A program made the translations under genes and the position numbers. A stretch of 64,000 bases of DNA from Mesorhizobium sp. (GTDB lineage: Bacteria > Pseudomonadota > Alphaproteobacteria > Rhizobiales > Rhizobiaceae), in the NCBI RefSeq assembly GCF_017306585.1, contig NZ_JAFKIC010000106.1:62001-126000 (forward strand). Direction: 5' to 3'. The notes beneath the pieces are model-generated. The model was not told the origin of the DNA. It ran no database searches and saw nothing but the letters and a program-made list of their open reading frames with translations. Positions 54,497-63,215 of this stretch are shown in pieces. Numbering within the stretch: position 1 is the stretch's first letter; every line of letters starts with the position of its first letter.

Positions 54497-56254
54497 ATGC
54501 GTGGTGCAGACATATTGGTGGAGATGCTCATCGGCTACGGCGTCGAGGTTATCTTCGGTGTTCCTGGGGATACAAACGTCCCGCTCTATGAGGCTCTTCA
54601 GGAACGTGAAGGAAAAATCCGTCACGTTATGGCGAGGGACGAACGTTCCGCCGGCTATATGGCCGATGCATACGGGCGCTTCACGCGTAAGCCGGGTGTA
54701 TTCGAGTGCCCGTCCGGAGCCGGGGCCATGTATTCTTTGCCGCCGGTCGCAGAATCCAACATGTCGTCGGTTCCCGTTATCCTTTTGACGATCGACATTC
54801 CCCTCCCAGGTGAAGGGCGTGGCGTCTTGACCGAGCTGGACTGCGCGCGCCTCTTCGATCCCATCACGAAGATGTCGGTGCAGGTCAAGTCGCCGGAAAA
54901 GCTTCCGGAGATCATCAGACGGGCATTCCGCGTCGCATGCTCCGGCAAGCCTGGCGCCGTGCATCTGCAGATCCCGGAAGATATGCTCCTCCTCGCTGAA
55001 ATCGATCCGTCAAGGATTTCCTTGCATGTCGAACATGAGTGCATGACCTTCCCGGCTTACCCGACGCTTCCACCGGCTGATAAGCTGGAAGCGGTCATGT
55101 CGTTGCTGACCAGCAGCAAGCGGCCGCTGATCGTTTCTGGCGGCGGTGTCAATCGCTCGTGTGCCGGAACTGAGATAACGGAACTGGCGGAGCGTTTGAA
55201 CATACCAGTCTGCACAACCATGACCGGTCAAGGCACCATGCCGGATGACCATCGCCTCGCTGTCGGGGTGATTGGTGACAATGGCTTCCATCCGCATGCA
55301 AACTGGTCGCTTGAACATGCGGACTTCGTCCTCTTTGTTGGATCCCGAATGGGTTCGGTCGTAACCATCGGTTGGACCTTTCCGAAGGTAACCCTGAACA
55401 AACGCGTTGCGCAGATTGATATCGATCCGGAGGTGATGGCGAATAACTATGAAAACGTCGTTTCCGTGCAGGGAGATGCGCAGTTGGTCCTGCGGAAATT
55501 GCTCGAAATGGCCCCCGACGATAACGACGCTTCCCGGACTCAGCATTGGGTTGACGAGCTCAACACGCTCCGTGCCAACTTCTGGGAAAATGCCGAGATG
55601 TTGCTTAATTCGGAAGCCGCGCCGCTACGGCCGGAGCGAGCTGTCCGTAGCTTCAACGAGGCACTTGACGCATATGGAAAACCGGCCCGAATCTACTCGG
55701 ACGCTGGAACACCGACTCCTCATATGACACGATTCTTGAGGCTCAAGGACAATCGTACCCGGATCGCAATTCCTCGGGCATTCGGTGGCCTCGGTTCCGC
55801 CCTTCCAGCGACCGTTGGCGCTTGGTTTGCCGACAAGGAGTGCCGACCGATCGGAATGTTTGGTGACGGGTCGTTCGGCATGACCGTCGGAGAACTGGAA
55901 ACTCTCGTCCGCTTGCAGGTCCCCGCCATTTTGCTGCTTTTCAACAACGGAACGTTTGGATGGATCAAAGGGCTCCATCGCTTGAAGGGCCACAATCAGT
56001 GCTTTGGAGTCGACTTCCTCCCGCCGCGCGGACAGGCGATCGCGGAGGCATTCGATGTAAAGGCATGGACGGCCACCAATTCCCGTGAACTGGATTCGGC
56101 CCTCGCCGCAGCATTTGCTTATCACCAGGGGCCTTGCCTGATCGATATCCATGTTGAATCAATCGCGGACCGTGTACCACCAGTTTACTCTTGGCTGAAC
56201 AAAAGAGGCAAGGACCCTCTCAGCATCGAAGCTGAAGAAGTCCGCTATTTCTGA
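54497..56254 (+). CDS. Thiamine diphosphate-dependent enzyme (second, acetolactate synthase-like)
   Basis: This 585-aa ThDP enzyme has the three-domain layout: activating Glu in M-A-R-D-E-R-S-A-G-Y-M-A-D near residue 52, a central domain with G-G-G-V-N-R-S, and the ThDP/Mg motif G-D-G-S-F-G-M-T-V-G-E-L-E-T ending in F-N-N. It is unlike the smaller ThDP enzyme at 16493, so the cluster has two distinct members. Sequence alone does not tell whether it condenses (acetolactate or similar) or decarboxylates. It ends a three-gene block behind the LysR-GMC region. Confidence 0.87.
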   Translation: MRGADILVEMLIGYGVEVIFGVPGDTNVPLYEALQEREGKIRHVMARDERSAGYMADAYGRFTRKPGVFECPSGAGAMYSLPPVAESNMSSVPVILLTIDIPLPGEGRGVLTELDCARLFDPITKMSVQVKSPEKLPEIIRRAFRVACSGKPGAVHLQIPEDMLLLAEIDPSRISLHVEHECMTFPAYPTLPPADKLEAVMSLLTSSKRPLIVSGGGVNRSCAGTEITELAERLNIPVCTTMTGQGTMPDDHRLAVGVIGDNGFHPHANWSLEHADFVLFVGSRMGSVVTIGWTFPKVTLNKRVAQIDIDPEVMANNYENVVSVQGDAQLVLRKLLEMAPDDNDASRTQHWVDELNTLRANFWENAEMLLNSEAAPLRPERAVRSFNEALDAYGKPARIYSDAGTPTPHMTRFLRLKDNRTRIAIPRAFGGLGSALPATVGAWFADKECRPIGMFGDGSFGMTVGELETLVRLQVPAILLLFNNGTFGWIKGLHRLKGHNQCFGVDFLPPRGQAIAEAFDVKAWTATNSRELDSALAAAFAYHQGPCLIDIHVESIADRVPPVYSWLNKRGKDPLSIEAEEVRYF

Positions 56255-56373
56255 ACTCCACGCTTGCAAACTCAGCGCCGTGCAGACCTCGGCCGTGGAC
56301 GCCATGATCGGTTACGGCATCGAGGTTGCCGGAATGCATCGAAAGTGGCGTCCACGGAGAGATTCAATATCCA

Positions 56374-57330
56374 TCAAATCACGCCCCACGCTCGAAACCT
56401 GCTCCTCCCTGTAATCTCACATGGACCGAGCTCATCAATCAGCCGAAGTGCCGCCCGCGGCGTGACGTCCAAGTTGCCAGCGACCATCTCGGCCGAGACC
56501 AGCGGCTGCGCTATGAGCAGATCGATTAGCCCCGGTCGGCGTGACGAAGTGCGCCGACCGACAAGACGCCTTTCCATCATGGTACGCGCCAAAGTCAGCC
56601 GGTCATGCTCCCTCATCCCGAGTTCGGCAGCCACCGCGAAACCATGTAGGATCGCCGAAAGACGAATGTTGCGGTCGCGATGCCGACGACACTCGACGGG
56701 CACGATCTTCAGGCCGATATTGAGGGCGAAGAGATGCCCGCCGTTGCTGAGGCCCGCTTGGTGCAGGAGGGACGGGGCCAGAAGCCGACCAAGCCAGGGC
56801 GCGTGCTGCAGGAGGGCGAGATTATTCCAGGCATCAAGCGCCAGCACGGTCTGAAGCACTGGCGGCATGTCGTTGATTTTTGTTAGAACGGCGCACGATT
56901 CATCGAGACGGGCGTTCTCGTCCCAGTCCACATCATACACGAACGGTCGCCCTCATTACCGCGCGCCGGCGCCTTCGCCGCGACAATCACCGACTCGGAG
57001 CGGACCAGCAAGGCGTTGATCGCCGCCAACTCCATTGTCATCGGATCGTCGGCAATGTCACCGGCTCCGCTGTTCTCCGCCACATCGTTTTGTACCGCCG
57101 CCGCCGGGCCCACCTCTATAGAGGCGTATGCATCTTCGGCATCGCCGGCGTGGTACAGGCGGACTTGGACAGCGCCCAGCCGGCCGGTTGCGCGGAGAAA
57201 GCCCGATGCGAGAGCAGTTGCACCAGGCCTTGATTCTGTCTGCCGATTTCGGGAGGAGGAAGTTCGACCGTCGCGCGAGACTGCTGAGAGGAAGAGTGCA
57301 GATTCCAATCTCCTGAATCTATGCTGCGTC
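56374..57330 (-). pseudogene. Decayed DUF1612/helix-turn-helix gene (repABC-plasmid-associated family)
   Basis: The 3' half (56374-56940) is a good match to the C-terminal HTH portion of the family called RHE_PE00001/DUF1612: D-V-D-W-D-E-N-A-R-L-D-E, L-A-L-D-A-W-N-N-L-A-L-L-Q-H-A-P-W-L-G-R, M-M-E-R-R-L-x-G-R-R-T-S-S. The matching upstream parts lie in other frames: H-A-G-D-A-E-D-A-Y-A-S-I-E-V-G-P to M-E-L-A-A-I-N-A-L-L about 56960-57160, and P-A-G-W-A-L-S near 57180. Frameshifts therefore break it, and the N-terminal part is largely lost. These genes occur commonly near repABC loci on rhizobial plasmids. Confidence 0.75.
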
Positions 57331-57377
57331 GCAGCATTCTCAATAAGTAGCCTAACAAACATTTGTGCGCGCCGTCA

Positions 57378-57785
57378 TCAGGTGCCGGAAACATCTTCCG
57401 GCTGAAATGCGTCGGCTAAGGCGGTAACAAGGCCGACGATCTTTCGGCGCATCCTATTTGAACTGATCCGTGAAAATGCAAGGTTGAGATCACGCCCTTC
57501 GTTTGTCTCGAGAAAGCTGGTGATTTCGGGCGCCGCAGCCACCATACCTTGCCTGGAATCGTCCGCATCAGGAAAGAAATACGAGGGCGGCACGCCGAAT
57601 GTCTTCGCAATCACGGCGAGGCGGCTGGAGCTCACCCGATTCGTCCCCTTCTCGTATTTCTGGATCTGCTGGAAAGTGACGCCTAGCGAGGCAGCCAGGG
57701 TATCCTGGCTCATGCCCCTCAAGCGGCGCTGCGCTTTGATCTTGCTTCCGACTTCCACGTCGATCGGGTCAGGCGTCTTCGCCAT
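57378..57785 (-). CDS. XRE-family helix-turn-helix regulator
   Basis: This 135-aa protein has a Cro/C1-type HTH (G-S-K-I-K-A-Q-R-R-L-R-G-M-S-Q-D-T-L-A-A at residues 13-32, then G-V-T-F-Q-Q-I-Q-K-Y-E-K-G-T-N-R) and a short C-terminal tail. It starts 1 nt after the stop of the gene at 57786, so the two are co-transcribed. It could control plasmid functions. Function is not known. Confidence 0.9.
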   Translation of the reverse strand: MAKTPDPIDVEVGSKIKAQRRLRGMSQDTLAASLGVTFQQIQKYEKGTNRVSSSRLAVIAKTFGVPPSYFFPDADDSRQGMVAAAPEITSFLETNEGRDLNLAFSRISSNRMRRKIVGLVTALADAFQPEDVSGT

Positions 57786-58088
57786 TCAGTTCTCCTCGAT
57801 CGTTTCGAGAATATCATACTTTTTGACGATCGCCCCGACGCCACTATTGAGCAGCGCGACCATTGCCTCCTTGGTCACCGGGAGTGTCACGACGCGCTCA
57901 AGATGCATTGGCGGTAAATCGTGATCCGGTTCACTTGAAACCGCTTCGCGTAAATCAACGATCGCCTGGCGGGCACTCTCCGCACTACCGAAAAACGGAC
58001 TTCGGACCACATCGTCACGCCAACGCGACCCGGCCGACTGGAAGGTGGGCGAATAGGTGTAGAATGTGAAGGAAGGTGCTGCTGACAC
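57786..58088 (-). CDS. Hypothetical protein, first gene of the XRE operon
   Basis: This 100-aa protein starts with GTG after a strong GGGAGGAAACCGA ribosome site. It has no family signature I recognise. The next gene in the same operon is the XRE regulator, a pairing that resembles a toxin-antitoxin or regulator module, but nothing in this protein shows that role. Confidence 0.6.
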   Translation of the reverse strand: MSAAPSFTFYTYSPTFQSAGSRWRDDVVRSPFFGSAESARQAIVDLREAVSSEPDHDLPPMHLERVVTLPVTKEAMVALLNSGVGAIVKKYDILETIEEN

Positions 58089-58492
58089 TCGGTTTCCTCC
58101 CAGAGCAACGCGGTACGCCCCCGCTTCTGCTCTTTGACCCCTGGTGATCGGGGAGTTGGAAACCGCATAGCACGGCCCTACGGCCTTTAGCTCCGAGGAA
58201 CCTGTTGCATACGCCGCAGGATCCCCGACCGCAAAGGTCGAAGAGTGGTGCCATGTCGCGGCACCTGCCTAGCTATGAGGGGTTTCCACGCCCCAAAGCA
58301 GCGCGTGACTGCTTCAGCCGTGAGTCTAGGCGATCACGCGGCGCGGTGCAAACACTCAGAGTAGAAATTCCGAATGAATTCAGTCGATAGATGCTGAAGA
58401 TGGTTCCCCCGATATGCGCCCAACGATATGGCTGCGTTTCAGTATCAGCGAAACAGACGGCCAGTTGTGCGGCCAGACGGAAGGTGAACGCC
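58089..58492. other. Intergenic region, no gene seen
   Basis: This 404-bp gap separates the XRE operon from a small gene on the plus strand. It should hold the divergent promoters. I see no protein, RNA gene or strong repeat. Confidence 0.4.
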
Positions 58493-58711
58493 ATGGACGA
58501 GCAGAGCGAGACGATAACGATTTCCAGCCGCAGCGATTTCGCCCTTTGGGCAATTGAACGGGCTAAGGCGATTGTTGCTGACGAAGGCGGCAATCTCGCC
58601 ATCGCCACGCGTGACCACGGCGAAGACGAAGTTGCCGCAACGGCCAACGCCCTTGGCCAGGCCATCGTAGATGCCCTGCTTGAAGTCTTCGATGGCCTGA
58701 TGCAGGAATAG
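58493..58711 (+). CDS. Small hypothetical protein convergent with the relaxase gene
   Basis: A GGAAGGTGAACGCC ribosome site precedes the ATG at 58493. The 72-aa product is acidic and mostly helical, with no recognised domain. It ends 7 bp before the relaxase stop, tail to tail. Its C-terminus (A-L-L-E-V-F-D-G-L-M-Q-E) is amphipathic. Confidence 0.6.
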   Translation: MDEQSETITISSRSDFALWAIERAKAIVADEGGNLAIATRDHGEDEVAATANALGQAIVDALLEVFDGLMQE

Positions 58712-58718
58712 CGGCGGA

Positions 58719-61289
58719 TTAACGCTCCGCGCCGTCGCGACCATTGTCTCGCTGGCGGTCCTGTTCCGCTTGGTGGAGAACCTGCTGGCGATGTTCATAC
58801 TGTGCATTTTTCGCCGCGCCTGCCTGCTCGCGGGCGGCCCGAGAGGCGCGGCCAGTGGCAATAGCCTGCTGCTGTGCCGCGATGGCGGGATCGACGGTAG
58901 AAGGGGCCGGTCGGCCCTGCGCCTGACCGTCATCTGAACGTGCCGCCGCCGATGTACCCCCTCCCCCATTAGTTTCCGTAGCCGACCTTACCTGCTGCAT
59001 CTCGATATCGCGACGCTGCTCCGCGAACAGTGCAGAGATCTCGCGCCGCATTTCCTCGACCGCCTGGCGCTCGGCGCTGCTATCAACCATCCCTTCAAGG
59101 CGATCCATCGATTTGGTGGCACGCGAAACGCGCTCGTCGAACTGTTTCAGCGATAGGGGCATAGCGTTTTCCTTCTGCTGTTGAATGGTTGTGATCAGGG
59201 CCTTGAATTCCGCTAGTGGCTCGTCCGGCGGCGCAGCGGACCGCTCGGTCAAAGTATCGAATTTCTTCTGCAGCCAAGGCGACGGCGCACTATGCTTCGC
59301 GGAGCCGGCCGCCTCGACGACGACGGAGGCACGCAATCCATGCGACAGCAACCGCGTCTGAAAACCTCTGGCAACGGACCGTGTCTCGGAACCGGGACCA
59401 AACTCTTCGCCCTGCTTGGCCAACTCGCGCTCAATCTTGCTGACGCTCGCGGTCGTTGGCGCCAGGACCTGGACGGACTTCCCCGCGACGGAAATCAATT
59501 TGGCCTCGACGCCGATAGCGCCTTCGAGAATAACAGCCACCGTCTCGCGTTCCATGGCCTGTTCGACTTCCAACCGGAGAAGAACGAAGCCGCTGGCACG
59601 CAAAGTAGCATGCGGTGCATGAGTGGTCGCCGCGGCTGCGAACCTGTCGGCTGCTGCGATGACCGATGGCTTCGCCCCTGCCCCCTTCAGCGCGATGGCC
59701 GTCGCCTGCCATTTCGGGGCGAGCGCGAGGTTGCCATTGGAGAGTGTCGCTCGATCGACAACGCCCACCCGCTTGCGCTCGACACGCTGATTGACCGCAG
59801 CAGACTTCAGATAACGTGGATCGGATCGGCCGCGCTCATAGGCGCCGGCCTGTGCTTGGCTATAGGGTCGGGTCGCCGCAACATCCGCGCGACGTGTAGC
59901 GACCATGGCGATGCCGTGCTCGCGCGCCTTCGCTGCGAACCGCTCCCGCCATGCATAAAGCTCCGGCTTCGTTAGCCGCAATGCTTTGCCGATATCGTCG
60001 CGTGCCGAGATCATCGTGTGGACATGCACATGACCGGTATCGGGGTGATGAGCCGTGATCCAGCGATGGCCGGCCACCTGCTCGCTAAGGAAGTCACGAA
60101 CGGCACGATTCATCGCTTCCGCATCCGTCCCGGCTCGGGCGGAGAAAATCACATGGAAGGCATTGCGCGGCTCGACGGTCCGGATGTCGCTCGACCAATT
60201 CCGCCAGATGCTGTCTACCATGCTCTTGATCGCCGGGCCACGCTGCACCTGCTCGCCGGCGCTAGTGATGGCATGCTTTTCCGTGCGGAGGAACTTCTCG
60301 AGGAAATAGCGGCCCGACTTTTCAGAGACCGCGGCGCCGAGAATGCGGACCTCGGCCGAGACACCGGCGTTCGACAAACGGCGCGCAATATCGGTCTCGA
60401 CGTTCTCAACCGCCCGCCCCGGCCCTTCTCCCTTTTCGCGCGTCCTGAGCGCACCGACAATCTTCCTTGACGGAAGATCAGTAACAACAAAGACGGAAAC
60501 CTGACCGTCCGGATTGCGAGCATAGAGAAAGGGCTTGGAGCCGAACGCCGAGTTCAGCGCATCGTGAAGATCCTCATCGTTCACCGCCTCCGGCAAATTG
60601 ATCGACAAGGTGGCAACTGCGTTCACCGCATAGGCTTCGCGAAACTCTGACAGCCACTCCTGCAGAACGGCCGCCCGTTCTTCGCGGCTCGCAATCGTCA
60701 CACCCTCCTGGTCGATAATCGGGATGTCGACCTTTCCCTTCTCTCCGTTTTCCTTTTCGACCTCCCGCGTACCGAGATAGGTCATCAGACCCACGGCCGA
60801 CGCCCTGCTCGAAACAGTCGATGTGACCTTGATGACGACTGCCTGCGCACCGGCCGCGATCGCCGCCCGGCTCGCCGTCTCCATCGATGACGGCTTGCGG
60901 GAAGAAGATCGCATAACCGGCGGCCGGTCGACGCGCGGCGTCCCGCCAGCCCCTCCTCCGCCGCCGCCCGATCTCCGCAGCTCGTCATCCTCTACGGATT
61001 TCGAACCAGCACCAAGAGCGCCAAAAAGGGTGATCACGTCCCGCTCGGAGGCACTTGCAGGCTGGAGGATGGAGGCGATAGTCGGTTCTGGTGAGAGGAC
61101 AGCAGCTGGCCGGGCTTTGCTGGCGATGCCCGTTGGCACGTATCGTTGCTGGGGCGCCTCGGCGGTAATGGCCATCCGCACCATTCCTGCGCGCCTGTGG
61201 CGCTCGTCTTCCTCTTCGAGGAGCGACTTTGTCCGACGCACCTGGAAGCCCTCGATATCACTGAGCAGGCTCGTCCAGTCATACGCCAT
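58719..61289 (-). CDS. Conjugative relaxase (MOB_P-like), with MobC
   Basis: This about 856-aa protein carries the triple-His relaxase motif in H-H-P-D-T-G-H-V-H-V-H-T-M near residue 415, the metal site that binds the nicked DNA strand. It overlaps MobC. The Tyr nucleophile is not obvious to me. The C-terminal 150 residues are Q/A/E-rich, low complexity and probably coiled. The start at 61289 has GGAGGAGAG 6-14 nt upstream; 61295 is an alternative. It cleaves one strand at oriT (see 61735-61768) and is carried through the VirB/VirD4 channel at 18-6064. Confidence 0.87.
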   Translation of the reverse strand: MAYDWTSLLSDIEGFQVRRTKSLLEEEDERHRRAGMVRMAITAEAPQQRYVPTGIASKARPAAVLSPEPTIASILQPASASERDVITLFGALGAGSKSVEDDELRRSGGGGGGAGGTPRVDRPPVMRSSSRKPSSMETASRAAIAAGAQAVVIKVTSTVSSRASAVGLMTYLGTREVEKENGEKGKVDIPIIDQEGVTIASREERAAVLQEWLSEFREAYAVNAVATLSINLPEAVNDEDLHDALNSAFGSKPFLYARNPDGQVSVFVVTDLPSRKIVGALRTREKGEGPGRAVENVETDIARRLSNAGVSAEVRILGAAVSEKSGRYFLEKFLRTEKHAITSAGEQVQRGPAIKSMVDSIWRNWSSDIRTVEPRNAFHVIFSARAGTDAEAMNRAVRDFLSEQVAGHRWITAHHPDTGHVHVHTMISARDDIGKALRLTKPELYAWRERFAAKAREHGIAMVATRRADVAATRPYSQAQAGAYERGRSDPRYLKSAAVNQRVERKRVGVVDRATLSNGNLALAPKWQATAIALKGAGAKPSVIAAADRFAAAATTHAPHATLRASGFVLLRLEVEQAMERETVAVILEGAIGVEAKLISVAGKSVQVLAPTTASVSKIERELAKQGEEFGPGSETRSVARGFQTRLLSHGLRASVVVEAAGSAKHSAPSPWLQKKFDTLTERSAAPPDEPLAEFKALITTIQQQKENAMPLSLKQFDERVSRATKSMDRLEGMVDSSAERQAVEEMRREISALFAEQRRDIEMQQVRSATETNGGGGTSAAARSDDGQAQGRPAPSTVDPAIAAQQQAIATGRASRAAREQAGAAKNAQYEHRQQVLHQAEQDRQRDNGRDGAER

Positions 61290-61647
61290 GACCATCTCTC
61301 CTCCGCCCCCGTCGGCTGATCCGCAGCATCAGGTCAACGTCGGCCCGCAGCCGGAAGACACCTTCGAGAAGGCTGCGAAGTGCTGCGTCAAGATGGGGTT
61401 CATAGCCGACGCGGCCTTCATTAATACCCCGAACTGCCTGGTTGAGATTGATACCGATGCGGCGAAGCTCCTCGTTCGTAGCTCGTAAAGCGTCGGCTTC
61501 GACGGGTCCAACGGGAAGCGGAAGCCCAGCCCGGTCGCGAAACAGCAGCCGGATCACATCGCTGGCGGTGCGGTCTTCACCGCAAAGGTCCGCAAGAGCT
61601 TGCCGCTCCTCCGGCCTTAGACGGACCCTGACCACTTCGCTGCGCAT
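61279..61647 (-). CDS. MobC-like mobilization/relaxosome protein
   Basis: This 122-aa protein has an N-terminal ribbon-helix-helix-like strand (R-S-E-V-V-R-V-R-L-R-P-E-E-R-Q-A-L) and the MobC motif L-R-R-I-G-I-N-L-N-Q near residue 75. Such proteins help the relaxase open the oriT DNA. GGAAGGAAAGCG precedes the ATG at 61647; earlier codons in this frame overlap oriT and are not coding. It is the first gene of the mobC-relaxase operon. Confidence 0.88.
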   Translation of the reverse strand: MRSEVVRVRLRPEERQALADLCGEDRTASDVIRLLFRDRAGLPLPVGPVEADALRATNEELRRIGINLNQAVRGINEGRVGYEPHLDAALRSLLEGVFRLRADVDLMLRISRRGRRRDGHGV

Positions 61648-61734
61648 CGCTTTCCTTCCGCTTGCGAGGTTGCCGGAGGCGACCCCAGAGCGCCACCGGC
61701 GCGAACCTGAGCCCTGCCGGAGGCGGGGCGACGT

Positions 61735-61768
61735 CGAGTTTGTACCACAAACTTGACTATCCTGCCAC
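61735..61768 (+). promoter_or_regulatory. oriT: Candidate oriT: hairpin plus nick core
   Basis: The hairpin CGAGTTTGT (61735-61743), loop ACC and ACAAACTTG (61747-61755) has eight Watson-Crick pairs and one G-T pair. One base later CTATCCTGCC (61757-61766) matches the nick core of MOB_P/VirD2-type relaxases (TATCCTG^C). The likely nick is between G61764 and C61765. It lies 88 bp upstream of mobC. Confidence 0.72.
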
Positions 61769-61859
61769 CTATAACTAAAATATATTTTTTTACAATTCAT
61801 CATCACAATACAAACACTCTCGCCCAAGCTCCCACCACAACCACGCACCTCCAACGCCA

Positions 61860-62060
61860 CCCGGCCCGTTAACAGTTCCCCGTTGTTCGTGCGATCATTG
61901 CTAGCGATATCACTGGCAATCGCCCAATTACCCATTAATCACTGACAGTTAACCGCGCTTCCGTTACTCATTGTCAACGGGCAACTGGCAATTGTCTGTT
62001 GGTCATTGCCCGTTGTCGGCGGTCAATCAGCAATCGACAATCATCAACGGTGAACGAACA
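61860..62060. repeat. Short-repeat region between oriT and the ParA-like gene
   Basis: A perfect 10-bp inverted repeat CAACGGGCAA (61975-61984) / TTGCCCGTTG (62006-62015) and a direct repeat ACTGGCAAT (61912-61920 and 61984-61992) lie in this non-coding stretch. Together with several TTGTC/GACAA words this looks like a protein-binding array, possibly a relaxosome enhancer or a partition site bound by the neighbouring ParA/RHH pair. Confidence 0.45.
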
Positions 62061-62134
62061 AAGGGCAACGAATGCATTGCGGAAAGACAAGCGAGGAAAT
62101 AACTATAGTTTATTCTCAGAATGAAGGAGCCATC

Positions 62135-62818
62135 ATGATCGTCACCATCGCCAATCCCAAGGGCGGAACCGGCAAGACCACCCTCGTCCGCGCTCTCTCC
62201 GGCACGGCCGCCCATGCCGGCAACGACGTCTTCCTGATCGATGCCGACAGTCGCGCCAATACGATGCGCTGGGTCACGATGTCGAAAAAGATGGACGTCT
62301 GGCCCGACCGGCTGGAAGCCGAAAGCTGCCTCGATCCCAACCAGATCTACAAGCTCGCTCTCCATCATCAGCAGGAGGGCAAGATCGTCTTCGTCGATGT
62401 CGAGGGCACGACCAACGAAAACCTGTTCGCCGGCCTCTACTGTGCCGACATCGTGCTGATCCCGCTGCAGACGACCCAGGACGACGTCGTTGCCGGCATG
62501 CAGCTCGCGCTGAACCATGTGCCGGTGGTCGAAGAGGATCAGAAGCGCAAGCTCTCGACGATGATCGTCATCAACCAGCACGATCTGGTGACCGGCCGCG
62601 CCAAGGCGCATGAGCCGCTCCGGGAAATTTTACGCGAGAGCGGTGTCGCTCTCGCCAGCCAACCGATCGCGCGCCGCGCGTCCTATCAATCGATTGGCGC
62701 CGCCGGCACGCTCCAGACATCAGCGAAGCCTGATCCGAAGGCGATCGCCGAGATGGAAACGCTCCTTGGCGAGTTGCTTGCCCTCTACCGGTCGAAGACA
62801 AGCGAGGCAAAGCGATGA
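62135..62818 (+). CDS. ParA/MinD-family ATPase (VirC1-like)
   Basis: This 227-aa protein starts with a deviant Walker A (N-P-K-G-G-T-G-K-T-T) after M-I-V-T-I-A, then D-A-D-S-R-A-N near residue 38 and V-F-V-D-V-E-G near residue 85. This is the ParA fold. It matches the size of VirC1 (about 230 aa), which brings the relaxosome to the VirD4/T4SS in Agrobacterium, and is next to a VirC2-like RHH gene and oriT. A partition ParA is the alternative; with repC nearby, RepA would be larger (about 400 aa). GAAGGAGCC precedes the ATG. Confidence 0.8.
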   Translation: MIVTIANPKGGTGKTTLVRALSGTAAHAGNDVFLIDADSRANTMRWVTMSKKMDVWPDRLEAESCLDPNQIYKLALHHQQEGKIVFVDVEGTTNENLFAGLYCADIVLIPLQTTQDDVVAGMQLALNHVPVVEEDQKRKLSTMIVINQHDLVTGRAKAHEPLREILRESGVALASQPIARRASYQSIGAAGTLQTSAKPDPKAIAEMETLLGELLALYRSKTSEAKR

Positions 62819-63195
62819 GCGACGGCGTAGACAGCAAGAACCTCGTCCTCGGATTGATCTCGACAGGCCGCGATCGCCCTTCGGTTCGCGAAAAGATGGT
62901 TTCCCCCGCAAAATCCGCTGAAGAAGACCAGGCGCCGGCACCATCAGCGAAGCCGCCATTGGCGCGCGGCCAGCTCCGCAACATGGTGGCCAGGGGCGAA
63001 AGCCGCGACCCGGTTGCCGGCAAACGCTTCCGCGACACCGAGAAAGTCACCACCGGCATCCATATCCGCGCCGAGGTCCACAAGAAGCTGAAGATCCTCG
63101 CTGCGATCGAGCGGCGGAAGTTCAACTCCTACATCGAGGAGGCGATCGACGACTATCTCGAAAAGATCGCCGAGCGGATTCCCGATATTTCCTGA
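62815..63195 (+). CDS. VirC2-like ribbon-helix-helix protein
   Basis: This 126-aa protein has a disordered, charged N-terminal half and a C-terminal ribbon-helix-helix-like region (K-V-T-T-G-I-H-I-R-A-E-V-H-K-K-L-K-I-L-A-A near residue 80-100, then Y-I-E-E-A-I-D-D-Y). VirC2 has a RHH fold and binds oriT/overdrive-like DNA. The overlap with the ParA gene (ATGA) and location beside oriT favour a relaxosome role over partition. It could also be a ParB-like centromere-binding protein. Confidence 0.65.
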   Translation: MSDGVDSKNLVLGLISTGRDRPSVREKMVSPAKSAEEDQAPAPSAKPPLARGQLRNMVARGESRDPVAGKRFRDTEKVTTGIHIRAEVHKKLKILAAIERRKFNSYIEEAIDDYLEKIAERIPDIS

Positions 63196-63215
63196 GCGGG
63201 AAAAGGGAGAGGTCA

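Noticed and set aside
57785-57786. Toxin-antitoxin pair at 57378-58088
   Set aside because: The XRE protein could be an antitoxin, but the 100-aa partner has no toxin motif, so I do not call it.
59292-59975. 227-codon plus-strand frame opposite the relaxase
   Set aside because: Lies inside a relaxase gene with clear metal-binding motif; no ribosome site or domain.
61648-61935. N-terminal extension of MobC
   Set aside because: The MobC homology and strong ribosome site are at 61647; the upstream frame covers the oriT hairpin and is rich in odd residues.
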